Shown here: one piece after another, positions 10,001 to 19,651 of the stretch
Layout: each line of letters opens with the position of its first letter
Position numbering within the stretch: the first letter of the stretch is position 1
Source of the DNA: Actinoplanes sp. NBRC 103695
GTDB lineage: Bacteria > Actinomycetota > Actinomycetes > Mycobacteriales > Micromonosporaceae
Reading direction: 5' to 3'
Length of the DNA stretch: 64,000 bases
NCBI RefSeq assembly: GCF_030269485.1
Contig: NZ_BSTL01000037.1
Coordinates: 21,993 to 85,992, forward strand
Made by a program: the position numbers and the translations under genes
Notes under the pieces: model-generated
Seen by the model: the letters and a program-made list of their open reading frames with translations, nothing else
What the model was told of the DNA's origin: nothing
Databases searched by the model: none

Positions 10001-13000
10001 CTGCTCGATCTGCGACGGCGTGGCGCTGACGGCGGCCATCGTGCCGGGATCGTCGCCGGCGGCGGCCAGGATGGCGGCGGCCCGCTCCCGGCTCAGGGCG
10101 AGCAGCGTAGCCGGGTCGAACGCGCCGGAGACGCAGAGCGCGACCAGTTCGCCGTAGCTGTGCCCGGCGGCCAGGTCGGGACGCACGCCGACGCGGCGCA
10201 GCAGGTGGTCGACGGCGAGCCCGCCGACGCCCAGGGCCGGCTGCGCGTTGCGGGTGTCCCGGAGCAGATCCTTCTGGGCCTGCTCGGCCTCGGCGCCGAA
10301 GGCGGTCGGCGGGAACAACAGATCCGCCCAGTCCCGGCCGAGGTCCAGGTAGTGGTGCAGCTCGGGAAAGGCGACGAAGAGGTCGGCGAGCGCGCCCGGC
10401 CGCTGGCTGCCCTGGCCGGGGAAGAGGAACGCGACCCGGCCGGGGTCACCGGTGTGCTCGGGCGGCTGGATCAGGCCATGTCGTGGGCTGTCGTCGCCGG
10501 CCAGGGCCCGGCCGAGCAGCGTGGTCAGCTCGTCGACGTCGTGCGCGACCACGGCGATCCGCACCGGACCCGTGCGGGCGTCCGACTCCGCCGCCCACCG
10601 AGCCGCCAGCTCCCGCAGCGACGCCGCCCGCTGACCGGCCCGCTCCACCAGCCGCCGCACGCCGCGATGCGCGGCTTCCCGGTCGGCGCCGCGGAAGCAG
10701 AACAGCTCGGCCGGCCAGTCCTGCCGGGCGTGCCGTGGCCTTGCGCCGGCCGGGTGCGCGGCCAGCACCGCGTGGAAGTTGGTGCCGCCGAAGCCGAATG
10801 CGCTGACCGCGGCCACCCGTTCAGCAGCCGGCGCAGCCCAGGGGCGCGCCTCGGTGTGGAAGACGAACGGGCTGCGGTCGGCCGACCAGGCCGGGTTGGG
10901 CCGGGACAGGTTGATCGTCGGTGGCTTGATCCCGTGGTGCAGCGCGAGCGCCGCCTTGATCACCCCGGCCAGGCCCGCCGCGCACTTGGTGTGCCCGATC
11001 TGCGACTTGACCGAGCCGAGAGCGCACGAACCGGGTTCGGCGCCCTCCTCGGTGTAGAGCCGCGTCAGCGTCTCCAGCTCGGTGCGGTCGCCGACCACCG
11101 TCCCCGTGCCGTGTGCCTCGACCAGGCCCACCTCGCGGGGGCTGATCCCGGCCATCGCGTACGCCCGGTCCAGTGCCCGCCGCTGCCCTTCGGCGCGCGG
11201 CGCGGTGAGGCCGAGCGCCCGGCCGTCGCTGGCGCCGCCCAGTCCCTTGATCACCGCGTAGACACGGTCGCCGTCGCGTTCGGCGTCAGCGACCCGCTTG
11301 AGGACCACGGTGGCGACACCCTCGCCGAGCGCGATCCCGTCGCCCGAGCTGTCGAAGGTGCGGCAACGGCCGGTCGGCGAGAGCGCGTGTGCCGAGGTGA
11401 ACATCAGGTAGTCGTTGATGCCGTTGTGCAGATCGGCGCCCCCGCAGATCATCAGGTCGCTGCCGCCGGTGGCCAGTTCCTTGCAGGCGGCGTCGAGCGC
11501 GGCGAGCGAGGAGGCGCAGGCGGCGTCCACGGTGAAGTTGGGGCCCCCGAGGTCGAGCCGGTTGGCGACCCGTCCGGCGATGACGTTGGCCAGCACGCCG
11601 GGGAAGGAGTCCTCGGTGATCACCGGCAGCTGCTCGTCCAGCTGGGCCGGCAGTTCGCCGATGTACGCCGGGAGCAGCGCCCGCAGCGACGTGGCGCCGG
11701 CCAGGTCGCCGCCGGCCTCCGCGCCGAAGACCACCCCGGTGCGGGAGTGGTCGGCGCCGGCCGCGTCGTACGCGTACCCGGCGTCGGCGAGCGCCTGCTG
11801 CGACACCTCCAGGGCGAGCAGCTGAGTGGGGTCGATGCTGGCCAGAGCGGAGGGTGGAATGCCGTACCGGATGGCGTCGAACGGCACCGGGTCGATGAAG
11901 CCGCCCCACCGGGAGACGCTGATCCGGCCGGCCTGGCCGGGACCTACCTCGGGGGCGTAGTAGGTGCCGGCGTCCCAGCGATCGGCGGGGACCTCGGTGA
12001 CCGCGTCGGCCCCGCTGAGGATCGTGCGCCAGTAGCCCGGCAGGTCGGCGGATCCGGGGAACACGCACGCCATGCCGATGATCGCGATGTCCAGCGGGTC
12101 GGCCACGGCGACCGGCTCCTCGTCCGGTTCGGCGACCCGCGCGGCCAGCAGCCGCCGCGCGCCCTCGGTGACGTCGGCGTGCAGATCGGCGACGGTGGTG
12201 ACCGTGTCGCGGAGCACCGCCACCTGGCCGGCCATGAAGAGCCCGTCCTGGGCCTGCCCGGCCTCGTCGACCGCGACCAGGTGGCCGTCGTGACGGCGCA
12301 GGCCCTTGCTGGCCAGCCGCAGCCGGCCGACGTTGAGCATCTCCAGCTTCTCCCAGATCTGCCGGTGCTCCACCCCGGCGTCCTCGAGGCCGCTGCGCAG
12401 CTCGTGGAAGTCGTCGACGAAACGGGTCCGCAGGCAGCGGGTGGCGTGCCCGGGCGCGGTCTCCAGCAGGGCGGTCCGCTCGGCCCGGATCGCCTCGCGT
12501 TGGAAGAGTGGCTGGATCGCGCCGTGCCTCACCGCCTCCTCGGTGAACAGGTACGCCGTACCCATCAGCACGCCGATCCGCACCCCGCGCCGGGCCAGCG
12601 GCGCGGCGAGTGCGGCCACCATCGCCGCCGACCGCGCGTCGTGGACGCCCCCGGCGAAGAAGACCTGGATCTCGGTGTTCCCGTTGTCCTCCAGGAATTC
12701 CTCGAGCACCGTGAGCTGCGCCTCCCAGAGCGGGAAGCTTGCCCGGGGGCCGACATGTCCGCCGCACTCGGCGCCCTCGAAGACAAACCGTCGCGACCCG
12801 GCCTGCAGGAACTGCCGTAGCAGGCCGGGCGAGGGTACGTGCAGGAAGGTGCGGATGCCCTCGTCCTCCAGGACTTTCGCCTGCGCGGGTCGGCCGCCGG
12901 CGATGATCGCGTAGGCGGGGCGGAGCCGCCGGATCACCTCCATCTGCCCGGCGCGGGTCTCGTCGGGGGCGAAGCCGAGAACGCCGACGCCCCACTTGTG

Positions 13001-14020
13001 GTCGCCGAGGGCCGCGGCCGCGCCAGTGAGCATCTGCTCGGTGCGGCGCGCGTCGGCAAGCGCCAGCGCCAGGAATGGCAGGCCCCCGGCCTCCGCCACG
13101 GCGGCGGCGAAGCCCGGCTCGTCGCTGACCCGCGTCATCGGACCCTGGGCGACCGGCAGGTCGATGCCGAGCGCCTCGGCGAGCGGGCCGCCGGGGGCGA
13201 GCAGGGCTGCCGCGGTCTCGTCGGTCGCGGCCGACCGGATCGCCCCGAGGACCGCGCGGACAGCGGCGCCGGTGTCGGCCCAGCGGCGGGCGTATCCGGC
13301 GGCGAGGACGCCGTCCGGCCCGATGCCGAGCAGGTCGCCGCGCAGGCTCCGCAGCCCGCGCAGTCCGGCGGCGATGACGGTCTCCGTGCCGTCCATGCGC
13401 GCGACCGCGGCGCGCGCATCGTCGGGTAGGTCGGCCTCGGGCATGAGCAGAAGTTGGCTGTCGAGAACGACGCCGGCCGCACCGCCGGTGACGGCGGCCG
13501 CGGCGGTCCGCGGGCCGATGCCGCCGGCCGCCCATACGGGCAGGTCGCCGACGCCCGCGGCGATCAGGCGTTGCAGCAGGACGAAGGTGCTCAGGTCGCT
13601 GACCCGGCCGGCGGATTCCATGCCGCGGGCGATCAGACCGTGTGCCCCCGCGTCGGCGGCCCGGTGGGCCTCGTCGACGCTGGTGACCTCGACCAGCACG
13701 GTGTGCTCGGCGGTCAGGCCGGCGACCGGCCAGGCGGAGTCGGCGGTGAGCACGACGACCGCGAGGTGGCCGCCGGTGGCGTTCAGCACGTCCCCGGAGG
13801 TGGCCGCGCACTGTGCCGGGACGCGCACCCCGACCGGCCCGCCGGCGAGGGCGGCGGCCTGCCGTAGCAGACGCAGCGACCAGGGGGCACCGGTGTCCAG
13901 GTCCAGTACGGCCGTGGCGCCCGCCGAGGTGGCAGCGGCGGCCAGGTATGGGCTCGGCTCGATCCCTGACCCCCCGGTGAGGACCAGAACGGGCTCGAAC
14001 GGTGGGGACGAGGTGCTCAT
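6992..14020 (-). CDS. Pfa/HglE-like synthase A: (NMO-like)2-KS-AT-ACP-ACP-KR
   Basis: 2,342 aa, with GGGAG six bases before the ATG. Residues 1 to about 270 look like a nitronate-monooxygenase-type TIM barrel (VWAAGGIGPRTAAAA). Residues about 285-610 form a second, better conserved one (FEGAECGGHVG, VFFAGGVHDARSA) like the PfaD enoyl reductase. Then come: ketosynthase from 643 (VDAACASS near 832, EAHGTGTVVGD, KSQIGHTKCAAG); acyltransferase (FLFPGQGSQ, GHSYGE near 1287, ACAFHSP); two ACPs with DLSIDSIKRAEV (Ser near 1691 and 1796); and ketoreductase (VGGARGI near 2067, SDYAAANDAL near 2257). PfaD is usually a separate protein, so its N-terminal fusion is notable. With synthase B it should iteratively build a reduced or polyene chain on its tandem ACPs. 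Confidence 0.92.
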   Translation of the reverse strand: MSTSSPPFEPVLVLTGGSGIEPSPYLAAAATSAGATAVLDLDTGAPWSLRLLRQAAALAGGPVGVRVPAQCAATSGDVLNATGGHLAVVVLTADSAWPVAGLTAEHTVLVEVTSVDEAHRAADAGAHGLIARGMESAGRVSDLSTFVLLQRLIAAGVGDLPVWAAGGIGPRTAAAAVTGGAAGVVLDSQLLLMPEADLPDDARAAVARMDGTETVIAAGLRGLRSLRGDLLGIGPDGVLAAGYARRWADTGAAVRAVLGAIRSAATDETAAALLAPGGPLAEALGIDLPVAQGPMTRVSDEPGFAAAVAEAGGLPFLALALADARRTEQMLTGAAAALGDHKWGVGVLGFAPDETRAGQMEVIRRLRPAYAIIAGGRPAQAKVLEDEGIRTFLHVPSPGLLRQFLQAGSRRFVFEGAECGGHVGPRASFPLWEAQLTVLEEFLEDNGNTEIQVFFAGGVHDARSAAMVAALAAPLARRGVRIGVLMGTAYLFTEEAVRHGAIQPLFQREAIRAERTALLETAPGHATRCLRTRFVDDFHELRSGLEDAGVEHRQIWEKLEMLNVGRLRLASKGLRRHDGHLVAVDEAGQAQDGLFMAGQVAVLRDTVTTVADLHADVTEGARRLLAARVAEPDEEPVAVADPLDIAIIGMACVFPGSADLPGYWRTILSGADAVTEVPADRWDAGTYYAPEVGPGQAGRISVSRWGGFIDPVPFDAIRYGIPPSALASIDPTQLLALEVSQQALADAGYAYDAAGADHSRTGVVFGAEAGGDLAGATSLRALLPAYIGELPAQLDEQLPVITEDSFPGVLANVIAGRVANRLDLGGPNFTVDAACASSLAALDAACKELATGGSDLMICGGADLHNGINDYLMFTSAHALSPTGRCRTFDSSGDGIALGEGVATVVLKRVADAERDGDRVYAVIKGLGGASDGRALGLTAPRAEGQRRALDRAYAMAGISPREVGLVEAHGTGTVVGDRTELETLTRLYTEEGAEPGSCALGSVKSQIGHTKCAAGLAGVIKAALALHHGIKPPTINLSRPNPAWSADRSPFVFHTEARPWAAPAAERVAAVSAFGFGGTNFHAVLAAHPAGARPRHARQDWPAELFCFRGADREAAHRGVRRLVERAGQRAASLRELAARWAAESDARTGPVRIAVVAHDVDELTTLLGRALAGDDSPRHGLIQPPEHTGDPGRVAFLFPGQGSQRPGALADLFVAFPELHHYLDLGRDWADLLFPPTAFGAEAEQAQKDLLRDTRNAQPALGVGGLAVDHLLRRVGVRPDLAAGHSYGELVALCVSGAFDPATLLALSRERAAAILAAAGDDPGTMAAVSATPSQIEQVLTAAGMAGAVVVANHNAPAQTVISGATAAVKAATAALTAAGLTARAIPVACAFHSPVVAAGSESFARVLAESTIASPAGEVWANRTAAIYPSDADGVRAELAAQIAAPVRFVDQIEAMYAGGARVFVEAGPGQVLTGLVGAVLGDRDHLAVAVDGRSADGLTALLLAIGRLACAGVPVNTGWLFHGRSAPATRPDGPPRPVWTVDGHLVRDPNGACLPGGLRPARRISEEILMTTTSQPAADGPGALLADYLRTTRELITSQREVMLAFLGRQPIAAYPSAESMPAMLVPEIIAEAAAAPVSPAPAAMPIPALRPAFDVQYAVLAVISDRTGYPAELIELDLDLEADLSIDSIKRAEVAGEVATRLGLTVDGDEAQLEELVRARTVRAMVGWLDSRINGAGADVAALTAAPGTGVAVAGAALDVHSAVLTVISDRTGYPAELIELDLDLEADLSIDSIKRAEVAGEVVTRLGLAGGSDETELEDLVRARTVRAMVDWLDGRINGAPAAATAGAPDFFEPAPADAGAGIAPQRLVPVWRAAEGHGGTAALAGARFLVTGGSAACGALAGLLAEAGAAVITGDDQDVDGVVLLDGLSGTGAPILPGAFPLLRRALAGGARWILAAGRPGTRTDGLRGLFRTIAREYPSATVRWVEVDATVEDDAVAPLLLAELGETATVPVVRRGPASRFRDDLEPQGLGALADGGAGPAGDGAAEARALGLGPDSVMVLVGGARGITPWFARVLASAARCRIELVGRTPLHDGPAGPDLPAGMDKAALRSELARRGMRSPAEIDRVAGAVLAAREVEATIAELRDLGAAVNYHAVDVRDAEATRQLITKIHDEYGRIDGVVYAAGIIEDKLIADKDPESFNRVYRTKVDGAATVLCALTECAAQPAFVVLFGSIAAAYGNRGQSDYAAANDALDSLGERWAGSTGHRLVTIHWGPWAPGAGHGGMVTPELMQAYARRGIDLIDPEEGALSLLRELAWGEAGSVVYTAAGWRE
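8599..9024. repeat. 111-bp exact direct repeat encoding the tandem ACP cores
   Basis: Bases 8599-8709 and 8914-9024 are identical across 111 bp, with a period of 315 bp (105 codons). Each copy covers the phosphopantetheine site and helix 1 of one of the two ACPs. Sequence outside the copies diverges, for example GGSDETELED versus DGDEAQLEEL, so the identity points to recent duplication or gene conversion. Confidence 0.95.
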
Positions 14021-14123
14021 CAGACTCCCGCTTCGTGGGCAGGGTACAGCGAACCGGACGGCGCACAGATCGACGCATTGACATGCGCGGATCTAACGCT
14101 GCGTGAAGCGTAAGGGCGGCCGG

Positions 14124-14160
14124 TTACGGTGCCGTAAACAAAGTCGATGAACAAAGTCAA
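14124..14160 (-). promoter_or_regulatory. Candidate promoter of the synthase operon with overlapping palindrome
   Basis: On the minus strand TTGACT (14160-14155) is followed after 17 bases by TTACGG (14137-14132), about 110 bases before the synthase A start. The -10 is weak. It falls inside the perfect palindrome TTACGG-TG-CCGTAA (14124-14137), which could be an operator. No transcription data; inference from spacing. Confidence 0.4.
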
Positions 14161-14450
14161 CTTTCCACCCGGCGACAGGCGCCGTGGAGCAGCACTTATA
14201 TCGCCTATGATCGCAGCGCCATACCGTCATGCAGATGACACCAGAGTATTGGTTGCTGAAAGCAATGAAGCCCGAAGTCACTCTAGGTTAGTGACACCTG
14301 AATGGCCTCGATGCTTACCCGCTGGTAGCACCGCTCTTGATCAAGCACGCCCGGTGAGCGATGGTCTACTCGCGGTCATGAATCCCGTCGCGGTGCCACG
14401 ACACGGTGAACACGCGCCCGTCCACACCGGACGCAGGGGTCCGGGAACGA
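14161..14450. other. Intergenic DNA, no gene recognised
   Basis: Between the synthase promoter region and the protease terminator. Base composition is less GC-rich than the flanks and short open frames here lack family features. I see no conserved protein remnant. Confidence 0.5.
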
Positions 14451-14482
14451 CGACGCCCCGGCCGCAAGCGGCCGGGGCGTCG
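14451..14482 (-). terminator. Strong hairpin terminator after the protease gene
   Basis: CGACGCCCCGGCCG pairs perfectly over 14 bp with CGGCCGGGGCGTCG around a four-base loop, starting 13 bases beyond the protease stop. There is no clear U-tract, as is common in actinomycetes. The dyad would work in either direction. Confidence 0.8.
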
Positions 14483-14494
14483 CGATCGATGGAC

Positions 14495-15733
<1,239 letters not shown>

Positions 15734-15949
15734 CTGGTTCTCCTACTCAGGATCACGCCCGGCCCAGCACGGCATCGTCGCATAGCGGCCCGGAGCAACA
15801 GCCGGTCGCGTCTGCAATCCCATAGACGCAGAACGATCGGTCAATGCCTGAATCGTAGTCAAGTCGGGGCGAGCCGGTGAGATAACGGTTCATCTATATC
15901 GACTCATCGAGGCAATTGCCGTCCGGCAACTGTTCACCGTGGACACATG

Positions 15950-16235
15950 GGCTGCGCTGGGGGTGTCGTGCGGCCCGCCGGGCCGGGGCGGATTCGTGGC
16001 CAGGTACCAGGTTGCGTTGTCCGGCAGGACGGCCGGGTCGGCCGGGTCGGTGGTCGCGACCACGAGGCGGGTGTTTCCGTCGGGTCCCCATCAGCCGAGC
16101 TGGGCGTCGGTGGCCCACCAGGTTTCAGGGTGCCCGTCACGGAATTTTCGCTGGACCGGGTGCCGGCCGCGGGGATCGCAGGGCCGCCCCACGGCACGGC
16201 CCGGGCGGCGTCCTGCCGCACCGGTCCCACGGTGC
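15950..16235 (-). pseudogene. IS701-type transposase remnant (C-terminal part)
   Basis: On the minus strand one frame reads QRKFRDGHPETWWATDAQLG, then a stop codon, then WGPDGNTRLVVATTDPAD and NATWYLATNPPRPGG. This is the pattern I know from IS701-family DDE transposases. The stop and the loss of the later Tyr-Gly-x-Arg-His/Glu region show it is dead. No terminal repeats are recognisable. Family call is from memory of conserved text, not a search. Confidence 0.6.
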
Positions 16236-16268
16236 CGTCTGACGACCCGGTACGCCGGCCTCAGCGAG

Positions 16269-18560
16269 CTACTCGGAAGTGTCTGGCGCGCGTTGAGCCG
16301 CGATCCAGCCGGCGACCTGGGTTCGCGAAGTGAAGCCGAGTTTGGTCAGGATGTTGCGGACGTGACTCTCCACCGTGCGCTCGGAGATGAACAGCCGGGT
16401 GCCGATCTCCTTGTTGCTCCGACCGTCGGCCACGAGCCGCGCGACATCGAGTTCGCGCCGGCTGAGAGTGCCCGGGTTCGATTGGACTGCCGGCGCTGTT
16501 GCGATGGGTGCGCGCAGGGCGAGCCTTACCGCAGCCTCTCGGCTCAGTTGCCGGCCGGCGTGATAGGCCGAGTTGAAGGTCGCCACACCGAGCGCTGCGG
16601 TGGCTGACCGGGTGGCCAGCGCCAGCGCCGGCGCCACGCTCGGGAGGACAGTGGCTCCGATCTCGGCGCGGAGGCTCTCCATCGCGCCGAGAAGTTTCGC
16701 GGCCGGCTGCGGCCTTCGGTCGGCCGCGGCGCAGCACCCGAGCGCGCCGAGGAGGTAGCACTGCGCCACCCGGTCGTCGATCTCGTGGGCGATCCGCAGG
16801 CCTTCGGTAAGCCACTGCTCGGCATCCCTGAAGGCGCCCGATCGGAGCGCGGCATAGCCCTGGTTCATCAACATCATGCCGAGGCTGTAGAAGTCGCCGG
16901 TCTCACGGCTGAGCCGGGCGCCTTCGGCGGCCGCCGTCGTGGCCGCGGCGAGGTCACCGTCGGCAAGGCTCTTGAGTGCCTGGGCCTGGTACGTCATGAG
17001 GGAGGTGCCCGGATCGTTCAGCGTGCCGGCGATGGCCCGGGCTTGATCGAGAAGTCGTTGTGCGGACCCCTGGTCGCCGCGCCCGGTAGCGGCGATCGAC
17101 GCCATGGCGAGAATCTGCGACAGCGCGTCCGGCCGTCCGGCCGCGCGGGCCACGGTCACACCACGATCGAGTACGCGGGTTGCCGCATCCTTGTCGTTCT
17201 GGATCACGCCCAGGAAGCCCCGCGCGAAATACGTCCAGGGATCGCCGACGTGGCCCGTCAGTAACTCGTCGAGCCAGCGCACCCCCTCGGTCGTCGCACG
17301 GGTGATCCAGTACCAGATGAGAGCCGTCGCCACGCCGGCCGCGCGGTGGAGGTCGTCACGGTCGATGCACGTTCGCAGTGCGGCCCGGATATTGTCGATC
17401 TCCAGGTCCAGCCACGCCAGCGACGGCAGCAGGCGGTACCGGCCGGTCACGGCGAACTGCTGACATCGGTCCAGGTAGTAGTCGGCGCAGCGCAGCTCCA
17501 CGGCATCCTCGTCGCCGGACTCACGCAGCTTGCGCCGCGCATACTCTCGCATCGTTTCGGGCAACCGGTAGCAGGCGAGCCCGGCGGCATCCTCCTTACT
17601 CAGAAACGACTTGTCCAGCAATGCTGACAACAGGTTCAGCGCCTGGGCTGCCGGCAGGTCGTCGGCGCAGCAGACGGCTTCCGCATCATCGAGCGTGAAT
17701 CTGCCGGCGAACACACACAGCCGCATCAACAATGTCTGCTCGGCCGGTGTGAGCAGGTTGTAGCTCCACTCGGTCGCGGTGTACAGGGTTTGGTGGCGTG
17801 GCAGCGCCGCCCGGTTGCCGCCGGTGAGCAGCTCGAACCGGTCACTCAGCCGATCGCGGATCTGCTCAAGGCTCAGCGCCCGGGTCCGCACCGCCGCCAG
17901 CTCGATGGCCAGCGGCAGTCCGTCCAGCCGCCGGCACACGTCGACCACGGCAGCCCGGTTCGCCTCGGTCAGCTCGAAGCGGCCCGTCGCCGCGGCAGCC
18001 CGCACGACGAACAGCCGGACCGCGTCGTTCAGGCCCGTCCGGGCGAGTGGCTCGGCGTGCGACGGCAGATCCAGCGGCGGCACCGGCAGCACATGCTCGC
18101 CCGCCACCGACAGCGGTTCCCGGCTGGTCGCGACCACGCGTACTCCCGGCGCGGCTCGGAGCACCTCATCGGCCAGCCGCGCCGTCGCGTCGAGCAGGTG
18201 CTCGCAGTTGTCGAGCACCAGCAGCAGTTCCCTGTCCCGCAGGTACGACCGCAGCAGATCCACCGGCTCGGTCGAGGCCTGGTCACGCAGGTCGAAAGCG
18301 GCCATCACCGCATTCGGCACCAGCACCGGGTCCCGGACGTCGGCCAGTTCCACCAGCCAGGCGCCGCCGGGGAGAATCCGCCCGAGATCAGCGGCAATCC
18401 GGACCGCCAGGCGCGTCTTGCCCACCCCGCCGGGGCCGACCAGGCTGACCAGGCGCGCGGCGGTCAGCAGCCTCCTGGCCTCCGCCAACTCGGCACGGCG
18501 GCCGACGAAGCTCAACGTTTCGGCAGGCAGGTTGCCGGATCGTCGGGCAGACGCGGCCAT
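16269..18560 (-). CDS. Large ATP-binding LuxR-family transcriptional regulator
   Basis: 763 aa. An NB-ARC/AAA-like ATPase comes first: Walker A VGPGGVGKTRLA near 40-52 and Walker B LLLVLDNCEHLL near 113. A helical, TPR-like middle follows (about 380-680). A C-terminal LuxR HTH (LSRRELDVARLVADGRSNKE and ISERTVESHVRNILTKLG) covers about 695-755. This layout belongs to predicted-ATPase/LuxR regulators that switch on nearby pathways in response to an unknown signal and ATP. It is divergent from the small membrane protein gene at 18766, and an inverted repeat lies between them. It could also act on the protease or the synthase operon, but nothing shows that. Confidence 0.9.
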   Translation of the reverse strand: MAASARRSGNLPAETLSFVGRRAELAEARRLLTAARLVSLVGPGGVGKTRLAVRIAADLGRILPGGAWLVELADVRDPVLVPNAVMAAFDLRDQASTEPVDLLRSYLRDRELLLVLDNCEHLLDATARLADEVLRAAPGVRVVATSREPLSVAGEHVLPVPPLDLPSHAEPLARTGLNDAVRLFVVRAAAATGRFELTEANRAAVVDVCRRLDGLPLAIELAAVRTRALSLEQIRDRLSDRFELLTGGNRAALPRHQTLYTATEWSYNLLTPAEQTLLMRLCVFAGRFTLDDAEAVCCADDLPAAQALNLLSALLDKSFLSKEDAAGLACYRLPETMREYARRKLRESGDEDAVELRCADYYLDRCQQFAVTGRYRLLPSLAWLDLEIDNIRAALRTCIDRDDLHRAAGVATALIWYWITRATTEGVRWLDELLTGHVGDPWTYFARGFLGVIQNDKDAATRVLDRGVTVARAAGRPDALSQILAMASIAATGRGDQGSAQRLLDQARAIAGTLNDPGTSLMTYQAQALKSLADGDLAAATTAAAEGARLSRETGDFYSLGMMLMNQGYAALRSGAFRDAEQWLTEGLRIAHEIDDRVAQCYLLGALGCCAAADRRPQPAAKLLGAMESLRAEIGATVLPSVAPALALATRSATAALGVATFNSAYHAGRQLSREAAVRLALRAPIATAPAVQSNPGTLSRRELDVARLVADGRSNKEIGTRLFISERTVESHVRNILTKLGFTSRTQVAGWIAAQRAPDTSE

Positions 18561-18609
18561 GCCCCGAAGGTACTACGACCGCCACTGATTCGATCTTGCA
18601 GGTCGGGTT

Positions 18610-18628
18610 CAGTACTGACTCCGTACTG
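18610..18628. promoter_or_regulatory. Inverted repeat between LuxR regulator and membrane protein genes
   Basis: CAGTAC-N7-GTACTG, perfect 6-bp arms, 50 bases upstream of the regulator start and 138 upstream of the membrane protein. A plausible operator for the LuxR protein; unproven. Confidence 0.4.
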
Positions 18629-18765
18629 CCACGGATGGCCACGCCCGGCACCGTCCCTACCGTGGCGGACATGCCAGTTCAGCGTCCGGTCCAGCGAGTC
18701 GAGATCAGCTTCGTCGATGCACCACCGACGGCCGCCGCATCACCACAACTCGACGGAGACATCTG

Positions 18766-19260
18766 ATGAAAGCCGCAACAACTCATCCGTCACTCGATCA
18801 CAGCCCTGCACCGCGTGAACTGCCCCTGCGGCGCCTGCACCTGCTGCGACTGGGGTACTTGATACTCGGCGGCGGTCTGGTGGCGTACAAATGGCCCCTC
18901 CTGTTCAACCACGACCAACCGTGGCCGGTGATGACCAGCGTGGTCACCTGCATGCTGGTGGCGATGTCCCTCCTCGCCTTGCTCGGACTGCGGTATCCGG
19001 TACAGATGCTGCCGATCCTGCTGTTCGAGGCGGCCTGGAAACTGATCTGGCTCGCAGCCGTCGCATTGCCACTGTGGCTGGACGACAAGATGGACCCGGA
19101 CACCTGGGCATCAACCACGGAGATCCTCTGGGTCGCCGTCATCCTGGCCATCATTCCCTGGCGGTACGTCTCCTCGAACTACCTGGTCAGGCGCGGCGAC
19201 AGGTGGCGCGAAGACGCCCAGCGCACCCGAACCCGGCCTCCCTCAAACGCCCGGACCTGA
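18766..19260 (+). CDS. Four-helix membrane protein of unknown function
   Basis: 164 aa, with GGAG six bases before the ATG. Hydrophobic segments run at about 25-40 (LRLGYLILGGGLVAY), 52-75, 80-105 and 120-138. The basic C-terminal tail (RRGDRWREDAQRTRTR) is probably cytoplasmic. I recognise no enzymatic motif. Its layout is reminiscent of DoxX-like and other small actinomycete membrane proteins. Divergent from the LuxR gene, so it may be that regulator's target. Confidence 0.75.
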   Translation: MKAATTHPSLDHSPAPRELPLRRLHLLRLGYLILGGGLVAYKWPLLFNHDQPWPVMTSVVTCMLVAMSLLALLGLRYPVQMLPILLFEAAWKLIWLAAVALPLWLDDKMDPDTWASTTEILWVAVILAIIPWRYVSSNYLVRRGDRWREDAQRTRTRPPSNART

Positions 19261-19344
19261 CGACCCTCGGGATCGATCAAGTGCCCGCGATCGACGCGGG
19301 ATCGTCCAGCACCCGCAGCTGCGCAGCGAAGATGCGCAGGCGAG

Positions 19345-19480
19345 GAGCACGCGCCGTCGCCCAGCGGTTTCCTCACAGTCAGCGTCGGAGTCGCAACGGC
19401 TGTCCCGGGCGGCGGTCTCGCCAAGGAAGACCTGGTCCGGGTCGCCGACGTGTCTCTACACCTACCGGACAGCCGTCCAC
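19345..19480 (+). pseudogene. Diguanylate cyclase (GGDEF) C-terminal remnant
   Basis: The plus-strand frame FLTVSVGVATAVPGGGL followed by LVRVADVSLH (about 19369-19465) matches the end of GGDEF domains (T-V-S-x-G-V-A, then A-D-x-A-L-Y). The catalytic GG(D/E)EF motif and upstream domain are absent and the frame decays at once. The rest of 19261-19546 shows no other gene. Confidence 0.55.
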
Positions 19481-19651
19481 CGCGCGTCAAACCGGCAGGA
19501 TCGTTGGCCCCGACGATCACCGGCCCACGCGGACATGCCGAGTTGAGTGCACTCGCCTCGGGTCCCTGTGTTTGACGGACTGAGACGACGGGGCTCCGCG
19601 ATGGATACCGTGGCGGAAACTCGTTTGTTTCCGCCGTCGGGGGCTGGTTCG

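Noticed and set aside
9377..12820. 1,147-codon open frame antisense to synthase A
   Set aside because: GC-rich shadow of the real synthase; Arg/Gly/Ala-rich with no domain.
11286..14084. 932-codon minus-strand frame overlapping synthase A
   Set aside because: Arg-rich alternative frame of the same DNA; no recognisable motifs.
14093..14281. 62-codon minus frame upstream of the synthase operon
   Set aside because: No ribosome site or family; overlaps the likely promoter.
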